Origin: Armatimonadota bacterium
GTDB lineage: Bacteria > Armatimonadota > Armatimonadia > Armatimonadales > Capsulimonadaceae
Assembly: GCA_025353925.1 (NCBI GenBank)
Contig: JANXNV010000156.1
Coordinates: forward strand, 1 to 57,206
Direction: 5' to 3'
DNA length: 57,206 bases
In this document: positions 1-8,789 of the stretch, piece by piece
Layout of the letters: every line of letters begins with the position of its first letter
Position numbering within the stretch: position 1 is the first letter of the stretch
The notes under the pieces: model-generated
The model's database searches: none
What the model saw: only the letters and a program-made list of their open reading frames with translations
What the model was told of the DNA's origin: nothing
Translations under genes and position numbers: made by a program

Positions 1-110
1 GCTGAGAAGCTGTCCGTTTCCTCTTCCGGCGGCGCAGCTACGCTCGCGCCGCCGCTGCGGCCATTGGTGTGCGCGTTGAGCGGCAGCAAATCTTCATTGT
101 TCATGATCAT
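1..110 (-). CDS. N-terminus of an unrecognised protein (runs off the window)
   Basis: An open frame reads leftward from an ATG at 110 and is still open at base 1, giving about 36 residues starting MIMNNEDLLPL. An AGGA-type ribosome binding site lies about 10 bases upstream; a second ATG at 104 is an alternative start. The visible part is polar with a Gly/Ala/Ser-rich stretch and has no signal peptide or motif I recognise. It lies on the same strand as the pilus operon but is separated from it by about 300 bases containing a long inverted repeat, so it may be a separate unit. Confidence 0.45.
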   Translation of the reverse strand, partial: MIMNNEDLLPLNAHTNGRSGGASVAAPPEEETDSFS

Positions 111-177
111 AGAAATATTTTCCTATTCCAAACCGATATTACGTACTGCCATGACTTGGGATCCGAAAAAAGCGCGT

Positions 178-349
178 GAGACAGAAAAGACGTGGAACTG
201 AAGTTCTACGCTGTGGGGCGAAACGCCCAGTCGCGGCCTTCGCCGGGACAAGAATAAGTGAATATATCTCAACTCTTTTTCGACGCAGGTCGAAACTGGG
301 CGTCTGCGCCCCACAGCGTAGAACTTCAGTTCCACGTCTTTTCTGCCTC
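178..349. repeat. Long imperfect inverted repeat (about 54-bp arms, 63-bp spacer)
   Basis: Bases 178-231 and 295-349 are reverse complements of each other over about 54 positions with only a few mismatches and one extra base. The spacer is 63 bases and A+T-richer. Next to the right arm, a 15-base string (CACGTCTTTTCTGCC) is directly repeated at 333-347 and 349-363. The 111-416 interval holds no convincing gene; this dyad is its main content. It could be a palindromic repeat or MITE-like remnant, or form a very stable RNA hairpin after the HDOD gene. Confidence 0.8.
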
Positions 350-416
350 ACGTCTTTTCTGCCCCATGTCCGGATCTTTCGCGCCGTCCTCGGCGTGAGT
401 AACGCCAAGCACTGAA

Positions 417-1322
417 TCAAAACGCCAGCGCACTCAGGCCCTGCTCCATTTCCGAGCGGCAGGTACGGACAATGCCTTCCAGTGCTTCCGGGCGGATCCG
501 CAAGGGAAGCATCGACTCCCGGCAGGCGTCCAAAAGCTCATCCAGCGTTACGGGGGTGCCCCCGGCCGGGGCATCTTCCAGGAAATGCGCGATCTCGTTC
601 GCCAGGGCGACTGCCGCCGTCAGCTTTGGAGAGAGTGTCGCCGCCTTGGGCGTGTGATGGTAGGCAATCGCTTCGCAGAGGGTCGGCGGCAGGTTCCACA
701 GATGCGCCTGTGAAGCCCCGATCTGGGTATGGCCGACGGGCATGACTTCCGCCTCAATCATATGGTAGCGCGTGTGCTGGACCCGCGCCATCTGCATCAG
801 TGAGACAAAGAGGGCATGACGGCAGTGGTCGAGTGCCAGCTTTCCGATGTCGTGCAGCAGGCCCGCCGTGTACGCCTGATCGATGCCGACCGTCTCCCGC
901 GCTGTGGCGGGCAGTACGCCGATCACGACCCGGGCACACTGAGCGGTATCGACTGAGTGACGCCACAACGCACGCCGTGCGAGAGCGGGGGTATCGCCGC
1001 GCCCCAGAAACTGATTGAAGCCGGTGATCGTCACTGCCATGTCTCGGAGCGTTTTAATTCCGAGAAAGACGACCGCTTCATGCAGGCTGGAAATCTGACC
1101 GGCGAGGCTGTAATAGCTGGAGTTCGCCAGTGCCAGCACTCGTGCCGCCAAAGCCGGATCGATCCCGATCAGCCGCTCCAGATCGGCGGCTGTGGCCTTT
1201 GGATTCGCCGTTAGCTGGCCGATGCGAAAGATGACCTGCGGCAGGGGCAGGGGATCGCCGCACTCGGCAAGTATTTGTTCCAGGCTCTCCAGCGGGCCTT
1301 GTAGGGTGTTGGGGGATGTCAT
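417..1322 (-). CDS. HDOD domain protein
   Basis: A 301-residue protein dominated by an HDOD domain (about residues 20-220), a metal-dependent-hydrolase-like fold used in bacterial signalling, motility and second-messenger control. The N-terminal helical part (LPLPQVIFRIGQL, then IDPALAARVLALANSS) is typical of the family, and an HD pair survives in LLHDIGKLALDH. The start codon follows the stop of the pilus ATPase gene by five bases, so the gene is almost certainly co-transcribed with the pilus operon. A role in regulating pilus activity is inferred from position only. No catalytic or output domain (GGDEF, EAL) is attached. Confidence 0.85.
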   Translation of the reverse strand: MTSPNTLQGPLESLEQILAECGDPLPLPQVIFRIGQLTANPKATAADLERLIGIDPALAARVLALANSSYYSLAGQISSLHEAVVFLGIKTLRDMAVTITGFNQFLGRGDTPALARRALWRHSVDTAQCARVVIGVLPATARETVGIDQAYTAGLLHDIGKLALDHCRHALFVSLMQMARVQHTRYHMIEAEVMPVGHTQIGASQAHLWNLPPTLCEAIAYHHTPKAATLSPKLTAAVALANEIAHFLEDAPAGGTPVTLDELLDACRESMLPLRIRPEALEGIVRTCRSEMEQGLSALAF

Positions 1323-1327
1323 AATAA

Positions 1328-3058
1328 TTACCCTGCGTAGATTACGCGCAAAGACTCTTCCAGCGTCGTGATCCCCAGCAGAATCTTTTCCATCGCATCG
1401 TCTTTCAGCGTTCGCATTCCGGCCTCAATCGCCGCCTCACGGATTGCATAAGAGGAGCCTCGGGCGAGAATCAGCTCCCGTACTTTGTCGTTGACCGGCA
1501 TCAGCTCATACACGCCCACGCGGCCTTTGTAGCCGGTGCCCTTGCAGTGGTCGCAGCCTTTGCCCCGGTAGAACGTCACTTCGCTTTTGTCCAGAATGTC
1601 CAGGTTCATGCCGATCCGCTTGATCGCGTCTTTTGGCGGCGAATATGGCTCCTTGCACTTGGCGCAGACCGTTCGCAGCAGCCGCTGGGCCAGCACACCG
1701 GCAATAGATGAGGCGATGAGGAAGCTTTCGACCCCCATATCCAGCAGGCGGGCGACCGAGCCGGGGGCGTCGTTGGTATGCAGCGTGGAAAGCACCAGAT
1801 GGCCCGTCAGGGCCGCTTCGATGGCGATCATGGCCGTTTCCTGGTCCCGCATCTCCCCAACCATAATAATATTCGGGTCCTGCCGGAGCATGGAGCGCAG
1901 ACCTGCGGCAAAGGTCATGCCCGCCCGGTTATTGACCATGCTCTGCGTGATCCCCGAAAGCTCGTACTCCACGGGGTCTTCGATGGTTAGAATATTCTTC
2001 TCGCCGGAGTTCAGCTTCGCCAGCACGGAGTAGAGCGTGGTGGACTTGCCGGAACCCGTCGGCCCGGTCACCAGGATGATGCCGTAAGTGCGCTGAATCA
2101 TCGACTCGAACATCTCGTAGGTATAGGGCAGCAGGCCCAGCTTATGCAGGCCGACCGAGATATTGGCCTTGTCCAAAACGCGCATAACGATCTTCTCGCC
2201 GAACACCGCTGGAAGGGTCGAGACGCGGAAGTCGTAGGGGCGGCCTTCGATTGTCGCTGAAATACGTCCGTCCTGCGGGGCACGCTTCTCGGAGATGTCC
2301 ATGTCGGCCATAATCTTGATGCGCGAGGTCACCGAGGCCTGCGCTTTTTTGGGCAGGGTCATGCCGTCCGAAAGAATACCGTCCACGCGGTAGCGGATAC
2401 GCAGGCCGTCTTTGCCCGGCTCGATATGGATATCCGAGGCTTTGTCGGCGATCCCGCGCGAGATAATCATATTGGTCAGGCGGACGACCGGAGCCTCCCC
2501 CGACAGCTCTTTCAGCTGCTCGATGGAGATATTGTCGTCGCCCCCCACATTGCCTTCCGTGAGGGTGATGGTCGCTTCATCGATGTCCCGCATGACCCCG
2601 GCGACCGCTTCGGTGACGTTGACTTCCGTGCGGTAGTTGGCGGAGATCGCGAGGATAATATCCTCTTCCGTCGCGATCACCGCTTCGACTTCTTTGCCGG
2701 TGATCAGCCGAATTTCGTCGATCGCGAAGATGTCCAGCGGGTTCTTCATCGCCAGCGTGATGCGCTTCGGCGAGCGTTCAATGGGAATGACTTTGAACCG
2801 CCGTGCCAGCTCCTGGGTCACCGCCGCCGTGACCTCTTCGGGGATCTGGATTTCCGTCAGGTCCACATACGGCACACCCCACTGCTCGCCGAGGCACTTC
2901 ACCCGGTCGCGCTCGGTGATCAGTCCCATAGAGACCAGCAGGTCACCCACCGGCTCCTGGGTCTTCAGCTGACGCTGCTTTTCCTGTGCCTGAGTCAGCT
3001 GTTCCTGAGAGACGAGGCCGCTGCTGACGAAAATATCTACCGCTGCTGTTGACTGCAT
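1328..3058 (-). CDS. pilB: Type IV pilus assembly / type II secretion ATPase (PilB/GspE)
   Basis: Hexameric cytoplasmic ATPase that drives pilus extension. It has an N-terminal GspE/MshE domain (about residues 20-160), a Walker A motif GPTGSGKST near residue 330, Asp and His boxes, a GQ-type linker (VGEMRDQETA) and the zinc-binding tetracysteine CxxC...CxxC near residues 480-510. An in-frame TTG at 3082 would add eight residues, but the ATG at 3058 has AGGTAA six bases upstream, while the TTG sits just after a hairpin and T-rich run. I therefore prefer 3058. It lies after the secretin gene and before the HDOD gene. PilB is favoured over GspE because of the pilM-Q neighbours. Confidence 0.93.
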   Translation of the reverse strand: MQSTAAVDIFVSSGLVSQEQLTQAQEKQRQLKTQEPVGDLLVSMGLITERDRVKCLGEQWGVPYVDLTEIQIPEEVTAAVTQELARRFKVIPIERSPKRITLAMKNPLDIFAIDEIRLITGKEVEAVIATEEDIILAISANYRTEVNVTEAVAGVMRDIDEATITLTEGNVGGDDNISIEQLKELSGEAPVVRLTNMIISRGIADKASDIHIEPGKDGLRIRYRVDGILSDGMTLPKKAQASVTSRIKIMADMDISEKRAPQDGRISATIEGRPYDFRVSTLPAVFGEKIVMRVLDKANISVGLHKLGLLPYTYEMFESMIQRTYGIILVTGPTGSGKSTTLYSVLAKLNSGEKNILTIEDPVEYELSGITQSMVNNRAGMTFAAGLRSMLRQDPNIIMVGEMRDQETAMIAIEAALTGHLVLSTLHTNDAPGSVARLLDMGVESFLIASSIAGVLAQRLLRTVCAKCKEPYSPPKDAIKRIGMNLDILDKSEVTFYRGKGCDHCKGTGYKGRVGVYELMPVNDKVRELILARGSSYAIREAAIEAGMRTLKDDAMEKILLGITTLEESLRVIYAG

Positions 3059-3088
3059 AGAGTTACCTGGGGGCTGAGACAAGAAAAT

Positions 3089-3108
3089 GGCAGGGACTAT
3101 TCCCTGCC
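3089..3108 (-). terminator. Hairpin between secretin and pilB (possible attenuator)
   Basis: A perfect 8-bp stem (GGCAGGGA / TCCCTGCC) with a four-base loop is followed, in the direction of transcription, by ATTTTCTT. It lies in the 91-base gap between pilQ and pilB and looks like a weak intrinsic terminator. It could lower pilB expression relative to the upstream pilus genes, or protect the end of the secretin message. Confidence 0.55.
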
Positions 3109-3149
3109 ATAATTATCGGTAAAGCTTCGTCGGTTCTGTAGAGAGCAGC

Positions 3150-4793
3150 TTAAGCGGCATCTTTCTGCACAGAGACTTTCAGGAAAATGATCACCTGATC
3201 GTGTGTACGCTGATGTATACTGTTGCGGAACAGCTGACCGAAGAAGGGCAGGTCACCAAGGATCGGCACCTTCTGAACCGACTTGATGTCCTGATCGTTG
3301 ATCAGGCCACTGATGACCAGGGTTTCACCGTCTTTAACCCGCACCGTCGTTGTCGCTTCGCGAACTCGAACATCTGGAACCTGAACACCGCCTGCCCCGG
3401 GAGTGCTCAGTGTCACCAGAGAGACCTCCGGGTGAACATTCATCGTGATGTAGCCGTCATTGTTGACCTTACCCGTGACATACAGCTTGATCCCGGCGTT
3501 GACCGTGCTGGTCGTGATGTTGGTGCCGGTCGGCGACTGCGTGATCGAGGAAATATAGCTGACAGTGTCCCCGACAAAGGTTGCCGCAGGCTGACCATCA
3601 ATCGCCGAGATATTCGGCGCAGCTAAGATCTTGGTGTTACCATCATTAAACAGCGCATTTAATTTGACTGTCACCAAATTTAAGGGAGTACGGCTGAATG
3701 TGCCAAACTTGAGTATTTTCCCTTCGTAGGTACTCGATTCGCCAACAGTCGTCTGGGCACCGCCGAAATTGTAGGTCAATCCAAGTTGATCATCATTGCT
3801 AACGCTTGTTTCAATGATGCGTGCTTCGTAGTTGAGTTGAGCTGGCCGGAGATCGACCGTTCCCAGCACTTGAATAGCACGGGCGAGGTCGGTATCGGAA
3901 CCGGTAAGCAGCAGGGAGGTCGTCGTCGGTTTCACCGGCAGCGAGGCGGTCACGGAAGTCGTAGACCCACCTGCCGGGGCCGCAGCCGCGCCATACGAGG
4001 TCGATGTGGTAGTGATACCGGCATCTGCACTCGTCGGTGCCGGAGCGTAGGTGCGCTGCACCGGGCCAGGCGTGACAATCACGCCGGGGACCAGGCGGGA
4101 AAGGACGATTTGCAGGTCATCGGCGGATACATATTTGATGTTGTAGACTTGCGTACGGGAGGCCTGAATGTTCTTCGAGAGCACGCCTTCGGAATCGGAG
4201 ATCATGCGGCGGGCTGATTCGACATCCTCGGAGGAGCCGGTCACGACCAGCACGCCGCCTCCTGCTTGGCCGCCAGCGGACTTGCCAGGGGTCGTCTTCA
4301 GGTTCGGGTAAAGCTGCTTCAGCTCGAGGGTCAAGTCTGCTGGATCGGAATAGCTGAAGGCGATCACGCCGGTGACTGCCGGGGCCTGCGCCGAGCCGCT
4401 TGCGGTCAGGGTTTGGATTGCTGTGGGGCTGCCGACCAGATACGTCTTGCCGATCTTGGCATACTGATAGCCGGACAGCTTGGTGATCAGGTCCAAGGCT
4501 TCTTCCAGCGAAACATGGGCCAGGGACACGGTGATACTGCCCTTGACGTCGCTGCCGGAGACGATATTGCTCCGAGTCTGCATCGCCAGGGCTTTAAGGA
4601 CATCGTTGATGTCGGCGGAAACGAAGTCCAGCGTCACATCGTCGGTGCTGCTGGTCAACGCTCGCACCGTATGTGGGGCACTTGTGACCGGTGCGGCAGC
4701 GACATTCTGGGCCGCAAGAAGCCCCGAAGCCAGCGCAAGAGCGGCGGCATTCAAGGCGATATTTTTGGTGAAAGCGAACGGTTTAGTCTGCAT
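3150..4793 (-). CDS. pilQ: Type IV pilus secretin
   Basis: Outer-membrane secretin forming the pilus exit pore; 547 residues. A cleavable signal peptide ends near residue 33. An N0/STN-like domain follows (about 52-125; FVSADINDVLKALA), then an N1/NolW-like domain (about 210-235; YNIKYVSADDLQIVL), a Thr/Ser/Ala-rich linker, and the beta-barrel secretin domain to the C-terminus, which ends with the typical VPILGDLPFFGQLF segment. AMIN repeats are absent, so it is a short PilQ. The start has an ideal AAGGAG. It sits in standard order after pilP. Identity as a secretin is secure; pilus rather than type II secretion is inferred from pilM/N/O. Confidence 0.93.
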   Translation of the reverse strand: MQTKPFAFTKNIALNAAALALASGLLAAQNVAAAPVTSAPHTVRALTSSTDDVTLDFVSADINDVLKALAMQTRSNIVSGSDVKGSITVSLAHVSLEEALDLITKLSGYQYAKIGKTYLVGSPTAIQTLTASGSAQAPAVTGVIAFSYSDPADLTLELKQLYPNLKTTPGKSAGGQAGGGVLVVTGSSEDVESARRMISDSEGVLSKNIQASRTQVYNIKYVSADDLQIVLSRLVPGVIVTPGPVQRTYAPAPTSADAGITTTSTSYGAAAAPAGGSTTSVTASLPVKPTTTSLLLTGSDTDLARAIQVLGTVDLRPAQLNYEARIIETSVSNDDQLGLTYNFGGAQTTVGESSTYEGKILKFGTFSRTPLNLVTVKLNALFNDGNTKILAAPNISAIDGQPAATFVGDTVSYISSITQSPTGTNITTSTVNAGIKLYVTGKVNNDGYITMNVHPEVSLVTLSTPGAGGVQVPDVRVREATTTVRVKDGETLVISGLINDQDIKSVQKVPILGDLPFFGQLFRNSIHQRTHDQVIIFLKVSVQKDAA

Positions 4794-4858
4794 GAAAATC
4801 TCCTTTTCGGCTCTCCAGCGGAAAGCCGGTACGACCTGGCTGCACTCTGTTTAAGTGC

Positions 4859-5845
4859 TTATTCTTGTGTGTTATCAAAAAATCGAAGGGCGACCTGCGA
4901 CGGCTGCGATACCGCAACATGCACTGGTGCTGACGGTGCTCTGTTAAGCCAGAATGCGGCAAGATGGCCCAGAGAGCGGCTTGCTTGTGTCAGTGCGGCC
5001 CCGCCGGGCTGACCCGAACGCCGCGCGGGAGCCGCCGTCGCCGGAGCTGAATACTCGGGCGGGGCAGTAAACATCGGCGGGCCGCTGACGGCTGCTGGGG
5101 GCAGAGCCGGGGCAGGCGACGACTTGCCGCCGCCGAGCATCAGCCGGTAAATTGCGGTCCCATGCTTCAGCACGACATATGAGCGGGTCACATCAGCAAC
5201 CCGGTACGAGCTGTCCACGAAATCGCCGCTGCGCACGATCCGGCGGGCTTCCCCACTGCGCAGGATCGCCACTTTCTCCGTATCGGTCTGCAGCACGCCC
5301 GTCACGGTCCATGTCGGAGCGGGCGTCGGCGGAGCGGCGACCATCGGCAGCGTAGGGACCGTCCGGGTTGGCCGCACTGAGAAGCTGGTCAGGCCTGTCG
5401 GCAGGTCCGGCGCGGAGGGCGCAGGCAATACGGAAAGGCCGGGAAGATTGGTCCGGCCAATCTGCGTGCTGGCCGTCATCAGTTTCGGCGGGGCAGGCAG
5501 CGGAGCTGCGGTCAGCGGGATCTTCGGATCGATATAGCCGACGACAAAGGGATCACGTATTCCCGCCAGCGGCTGGGGAACGAGCGGGGCCAGGCCTGCC
5601 GCCGGTGTTCCCGGAAGTGCCGAGGCAACCACGATGGGTGCCGCGGATTTTGGATCAACAACCGCCGCTTTCAGGTCGGTCGCTGCTGCTCTCGGCACTG
5701 CGGCGACTTGTGCCGGAGGGGAGGCACTGCTGGCCGCCGCTTCGCTGGGTGTCACCATCCGCATCACGAAGTAGCCGAACACGCCGGAGGACAGAACACA
5801 GAGTGCCACGAACTGCGAAATCTGCTTTTTATCTAGTTTTTTCAT
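4859..5845 (-). CDS. pilP: PilP-like inner-membrane pilus assembly protein
   Basis: A 328-residue protein with a single N-terminal membrane segment (about 11-29), a long Pro/Ala-rich linker, and a small beta-rich domain (about 178-242) of the PilP/GspC homology-region type, recognisable by its TVTGVLQTD...VAILRSG pattern. PilP-like proteins link the PilN/O platform to the secretin in the periplasm. The C-terminal 80 residues are again Pro/Ala-rich and low in complexity. The call rests on gene order (between pilO and pilQ) and the small domain; sequence similarity to classical PilP lipoproteins is weak and no lipobox is present. Confidence 0.7.
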   Translation of the reverse strand: MKKLDKKQISQFVALCVLSSGVFGYFVMRMVTPSEAAASSASPPAQVAAVPRAAATDLKAAVVDPKSAAPIVVASALPGTPAAGLAPLVPQPLAGIRDPFVVGYIDPKIPLTAAPLPAPPKLMTASTQIGRTNLPGLSVLPAPSAPDLPTGLTSFSVRPTRTVPTLPMVAAPPTPAPTWTVTGVLQTDTEKVAILRSGEARRIVRSGDFVDSSYRVADVTRSYVVLKHGTAIYRLMLGGGKSSPAPALPPAAVSGPPMFTAPPEYSAPATAAPARRSGQPGGAALTQASRSLGHLAAFWLNRAPSAPVHVAVSQPSQVALRFFDNTQE

Positions 5846-5858
5846 GGTGTCTTTCTGC

Positions 5859-6695
5859 CTACAGTGAGCTGCTTCCGACAGCCGTTCGATTCTGTCCGAT
5901 CCGCTCGCTCGAAGTTTTGGAGGCGGCCAGTGCGCCGCGCTCGACGCGGCCGGCCCCTGGATCGATTTTCGAGACGTCTACCGGGCCGCTGCTCGGCAGG
6001 GCTGCCGTGGTGACCGCCGGGGTACCGGGCAGCGTGGGCGCTGTCGCGGCATCCTCATGGAACATAAAAGCGACTAAGTGCAGGTTAGTCGAGACGGTCG
6101 GCGAAGCGGTCTGGCTGGAGCCGGGCGGAAGTGCATTTGGATGCAGCTGCGCTCCGACCACCGCGACGATCTTCGGGAACCGCGTTAGGCTGTAAAGAAA
6201 AGTCGCCGTATTTGCATAGGTGCCGGTCATATCCACATCGATTGGTACGATGTCGTAGGGCGGTGGGGGCGGTGCTTTCTTAGCGTCCGCGGCCGGAGCC
6301 GCGCCTTCCGCCGGGCGAGCTGCCGGAGGCGGCGGTGGGGGCGGCTGGCCTGGACGGACCGAAGTCACATTCAGATGTGTGGTCTGTGCCAGCGTTTGGA
6401 GCTGCTTGAGCAGTGTCGGCACATAGGACTTTGAAGTGACGGCACTCTCCAGGAACTGGATCCGGCCCTGGGTCTCGTTGTAGCTGTCTTTGGTCGACTG
6501 GTACCGCTGAGCGATCTGCTCGCTGGTCCCGACTTCCTTCTCAGATTGGGCGGCGGTCGTTTGCAGGGTTGTAAGCTTCGAGTTCAGCCCAAAGAGGACT
6601 GCTCCGCCCCCAAGGAGCACTAGGCCGGCACCCCCCACTAGGGTCAGCATGATCTTTTTAGCGGGCGAAACGACGATGTTAGGACTTTTGAGCAT
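5859..6695 (-). CDS. pilO: Type IV pilus inner-membrane platform protein PilO
   Basis: A 278-residue bitopic protein: short cytoplasmic N-terminus, membrane helix at about 13-37, coiled coil at about 40-95, then a ferredoxin-like periplasmic domain containing the PilO motif around residues 155-200. A long Pro/Ala insertion (about 117-148) interrupts it. PilO pairs with PilN to align the cytoplasmic motor with the secretin. The start overlaps the end of pilN by 17 bases and carries an AAAGGAG ribosome binding site, indicating translational coupling. Confidence 0.87.
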   Translation of the reverse strand: MLKSPNIVVSPAKKIMLTLVGGAGLVLLGGGAVLFGLNSKLTTLQTTAAQSEKEVGTSEQIAQRYQSTKDSYNETQGRIQFLESAVTSKSYVPTLLKQLQTLAQTTHLNVTSVRPGQPPPPPPPAARPAEGAAPAADAKKAPPPPPYDIVPIDVDMTGTYANTATFLYSLTRFPKIVAVVGAQLHPNALPPGSSQTASPTVSTNLHLVAFMFHEDAATAPTLPGTPAVTTAALPSSGPVDVSKIDPGAGRVERGALAASKTSSERIGQNRTAVGSSSL

Positions 6696-7314
6696 TGGAG
6701 GCTCCTTTCGGGCTGACCGGAGCGACGGCTCCGGCTTCCGGCTTAAGGTGAACTGTCATCTGAAAGGAAACCGCATTCGCTTGGCCGATCTTCTGCTGCG
6801 TCACGAATGATAAGTCGACATGATCGAGAGCTGGAGCGGTATTCATCCGCAGCATCGTCTCGCCCACCATCGCCTGGCTCATCGCGATCCCGCTGATGTT
6901 CAGTGTCGGATCCGTCCCGGCGTAGGCACCGGGGGTGGCGGCTCCGGACGTGTTGCTGGTCCCCATCGAAGTCAGCCATGTCTGTGCGGGCAGGCTGTCG
7001 GTGACCGCTCCGAGGCTGCTGTACCAGAACAGAGTGTCGGCTTTAGCGCCGTCGAGCGTCGCGACTTTCGGCTGCATCGCGGCGGTTTGGGCCTGCAGGG
7101 CCTGGATCTCGGTGACCTTCGGCTGAAGCTTGTGCAGCTGGTCCGTGAGATCGTTGACATGACCCTGCATGCCGAAGATGCGTGCTGTGATCACGAAGGC
7201 GGCGGCGACGATCAGTCCTGACTCGCCGATGATGCCGTACAGCAGCTTGCGGATGTTTTGTTCCTGACGCCGCTTGTCGGCACGGCGCACGGCGATCATA
7301 TTAATGGAAGGCAT
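6679..7314 (-). CDS. pilN: Type IV pilus inner-membrane platform protein PilN
   Basis: A 211-residue protein starting with the conserved short PilN N-terminus (INMIAVRR, corresponding to the INLLP peptide that docks into PilM), one membrane helix (about 26-47), a coiled coil (about 50-85) and a compact periplasmic domain. It bridges cytoplasmic PilM and periplasmic PilO. A GGAG ribosome binding site precedes the ATG. It is placed between pilM and pilO, overlapping the latter. Confidence 0.88.
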   Translation of the reverse strand: MPSINMIAVRRADKRRQEQNIRKLLYGIIGESGLIVAAAFVITARIFGMQGHVNDLTDQLHKLQPKVTEIQALQAQTAAMQPKVATLDGAKADTLFWYSSLGAVTDSLPAQTWLTSMGTSNTSGAATPGAYAGTDPTLNISGIAMSQAMVGETMLRMNTAPALDHVDLSFVTQQKIGQANAVSFQMTVHLKPEAGAVAPVSPKGASNAQKS

Positions 7315-7340
7315 TGGTTTTATTCTCCTTCGCGGCTCTC

Positions 7341-8573
7341 TCAGGCGGCTTTGGCAAGCGGCTTGATCGTCTTCGCGGATTTCATCTTCGCGGAATTCAG
7401 CTTCATCGACTTATCGGCGGACCGAACCGGTACCAGCTCTTTCAGTGCCAGACCGATGCCCGTCACCAGCAATGCATGGTTATCTTCCACGAAGCTGGGG
7501 GCAAAGCGCGAGGCATCGAATGCCGGGTTCTCGAATGGGTTCCAGGTCTCCACCGGGATGCCTAGGCGGGCCGCCATGTAGGTCTCGAGGCCCTTGATCT
7601 TCGCGCTCCCGCCGGTGATCACCAGGGTGGAAACCGCTCCGGCGGCCTGGGCATTAATCCCGGGCGGCAGGATCGAGTTCGCTTCGTCGGCGAGCTGCGA
7701 CTGATAATAGTTGGTCGAGCGGCGCACTTCGCGCAGCAGCTCATCAAGTGCCGGCTGCATAGCGCGGGCGAGGGCGGCAGTGGCCGGGTCGGCATCCGGC
7801 TGAAGCAGTGTCGCCATGTCCACTTCGGCTTTGAGGGCTTCCAGGGTCGCCCAGTCCGCTTCCGGACGTACGGACTTCAGGGCCTGCGTGAAGCTGTCTC
7901 CCGCGATAGGTATGTTGCGGGTCAGTGCGAACATGCCGTTTGTGATGATGTTGACATCCGTCGTGGTCGCTCCGATGTCCAGCAGGGCCAGAGTGATCCC
8001 TTCGCCGGGTTTGGTCGGCGACAGATCCACCAGGGCACGCTGAAGCGCGAATGCTTCGACATCCACCGCCACCGGCTCCAGACCGGCCAGGGTGAGAGCG
8101 GCAAGCCGCGAATCCACCATCTCATTCGGGGCGGCGACCAGCATGACGCTCATCTTGTCTTCTTCGCCGGGAACTGGCCCGGCGATCTCGAATTCCACCA
8201 TGCTTTCTTCGATGGACGAGGAAATATGCTTGGCGGCCTCGAAGCGCACTGATTTTTGCAGGATACTCTGCGCCATGCGCGGCAGCTTGATGTGGCGTAC
8301 GATGACGCTCGACCCGCTGATAGCCGCAACGGCGGCATTGGCTTCGATCCCCGCACTTCCCAGCAATGTGCGCAGGGCGGCGGCGACTCCCGCCTGATCG
8401 ACTACGATCCCGTCCCGGACGGCATCGGCAGGCGTCTCTGCGACGGCTGCTTTGGTGATCTGCCACGAGCCGGGGCTGCGGCCAGCCTCAGCCTGTACAA
8501 CTTTGATTCGGCGGCTCCCGATATCGACGCCTACAATTTTTTCTTTGCCGAAGACCTGTGATAGTCCGAGCAT
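7341..8573 (-). CDS. pilM: Type IV pilus actin-like ATPase PilM
   Basis: A 410-residue actin-fold protein, the first gene of the leftward pilus operon. The phosphate-1 motif (VGVDIGSRRIKV, about 13-25), phosphate-2 region (LLDIGATTTDVNI, about 197-209) and adenosine-type motif (VITGGSAKIKGLE, about 317-329) are all visible. PilM forms a cytoplasmic ring that binds the PilN N-terminus. The Lys/Ala-rich C-terminal tail is unusual and may be host-specific. The ATG follows GGGAGG. I could not find a convincing promoter in the 216-base gap shared with the divergent gene at 8790. Confidence 0.92.
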   Translation of the reverse strand: MLGLSQVFGKEKIVGVDIGSRRIKVVQAEAGRSPGSWQITKAAVAETPADAVRDGIVVDQAGVAAALRTLLGSAGIEANAAVAAISGSSVIVRHIKLPRMAQSILQKSVRFEAAKHISSSIEESMVEFEIAGPVPGEEDKMSVMLVAAPNEMVDSRLAALTLAGLEPVAVDVEAFALQRALVDLSPTKPGEGITLALLDIGATTTDVNIITNGMFALTRNIPIAGDSFTQALKSVRPEADWATLEALKAEVDMATLLQPDADPATAALARAMQPALDELLREVRRSTNYYQSQLADEANSILPPGINAQAAGAVSTLVITGGSAKIKGLETYMAARLGIPVETWNPFENPAFDASRFAPSFVEDNHALLVTGIGLALKELVPVRSADKSMKLNSAKMKSAKTIKPLAKAA

Positions 8574-8754
8574 CTGGCTTGTCCCTCCCGAGGAAACTTT
8601 CTGCTACAGATTATTGGAACGAAGTGGGGAAAACTAGAGGGCTAAACGGAGAAAATTTCAGAGACCGAATTCAAACCACCGTGCATAGTTCATGCCAACC
8701 CGCCTGCAAGTTGTGCGGGGTTTTCGATATATTTGAATTAATAAGCAAAAGTGC

Positions 8755-8783
8755 TTGTTCTCACACGCACAGCGTGTTATAAT
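8755..8783 (+). promoter_or_regulatory. sigma70 promoter giving a leaderless mRNA
   Basis: TTGTTC (8755-8760) and TATAAT (8778-8783) are separated by exactly 17 bp, and the -10 is extended (TGT before TATAAT). The next gene's ATG begins at 8790, six bases after the -10, which is where transcription should start. No ribosome binding site fits in between. Confidence 0.75.
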
Positions 8784-8789
8784 AAACGT

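Noticed and set aside
123-420. Overlapping small open frames in the long palindrome
   Set aside because: Frames open on both strands because the two arms mirror each other; none has a ribosome binding site or plausible composition.
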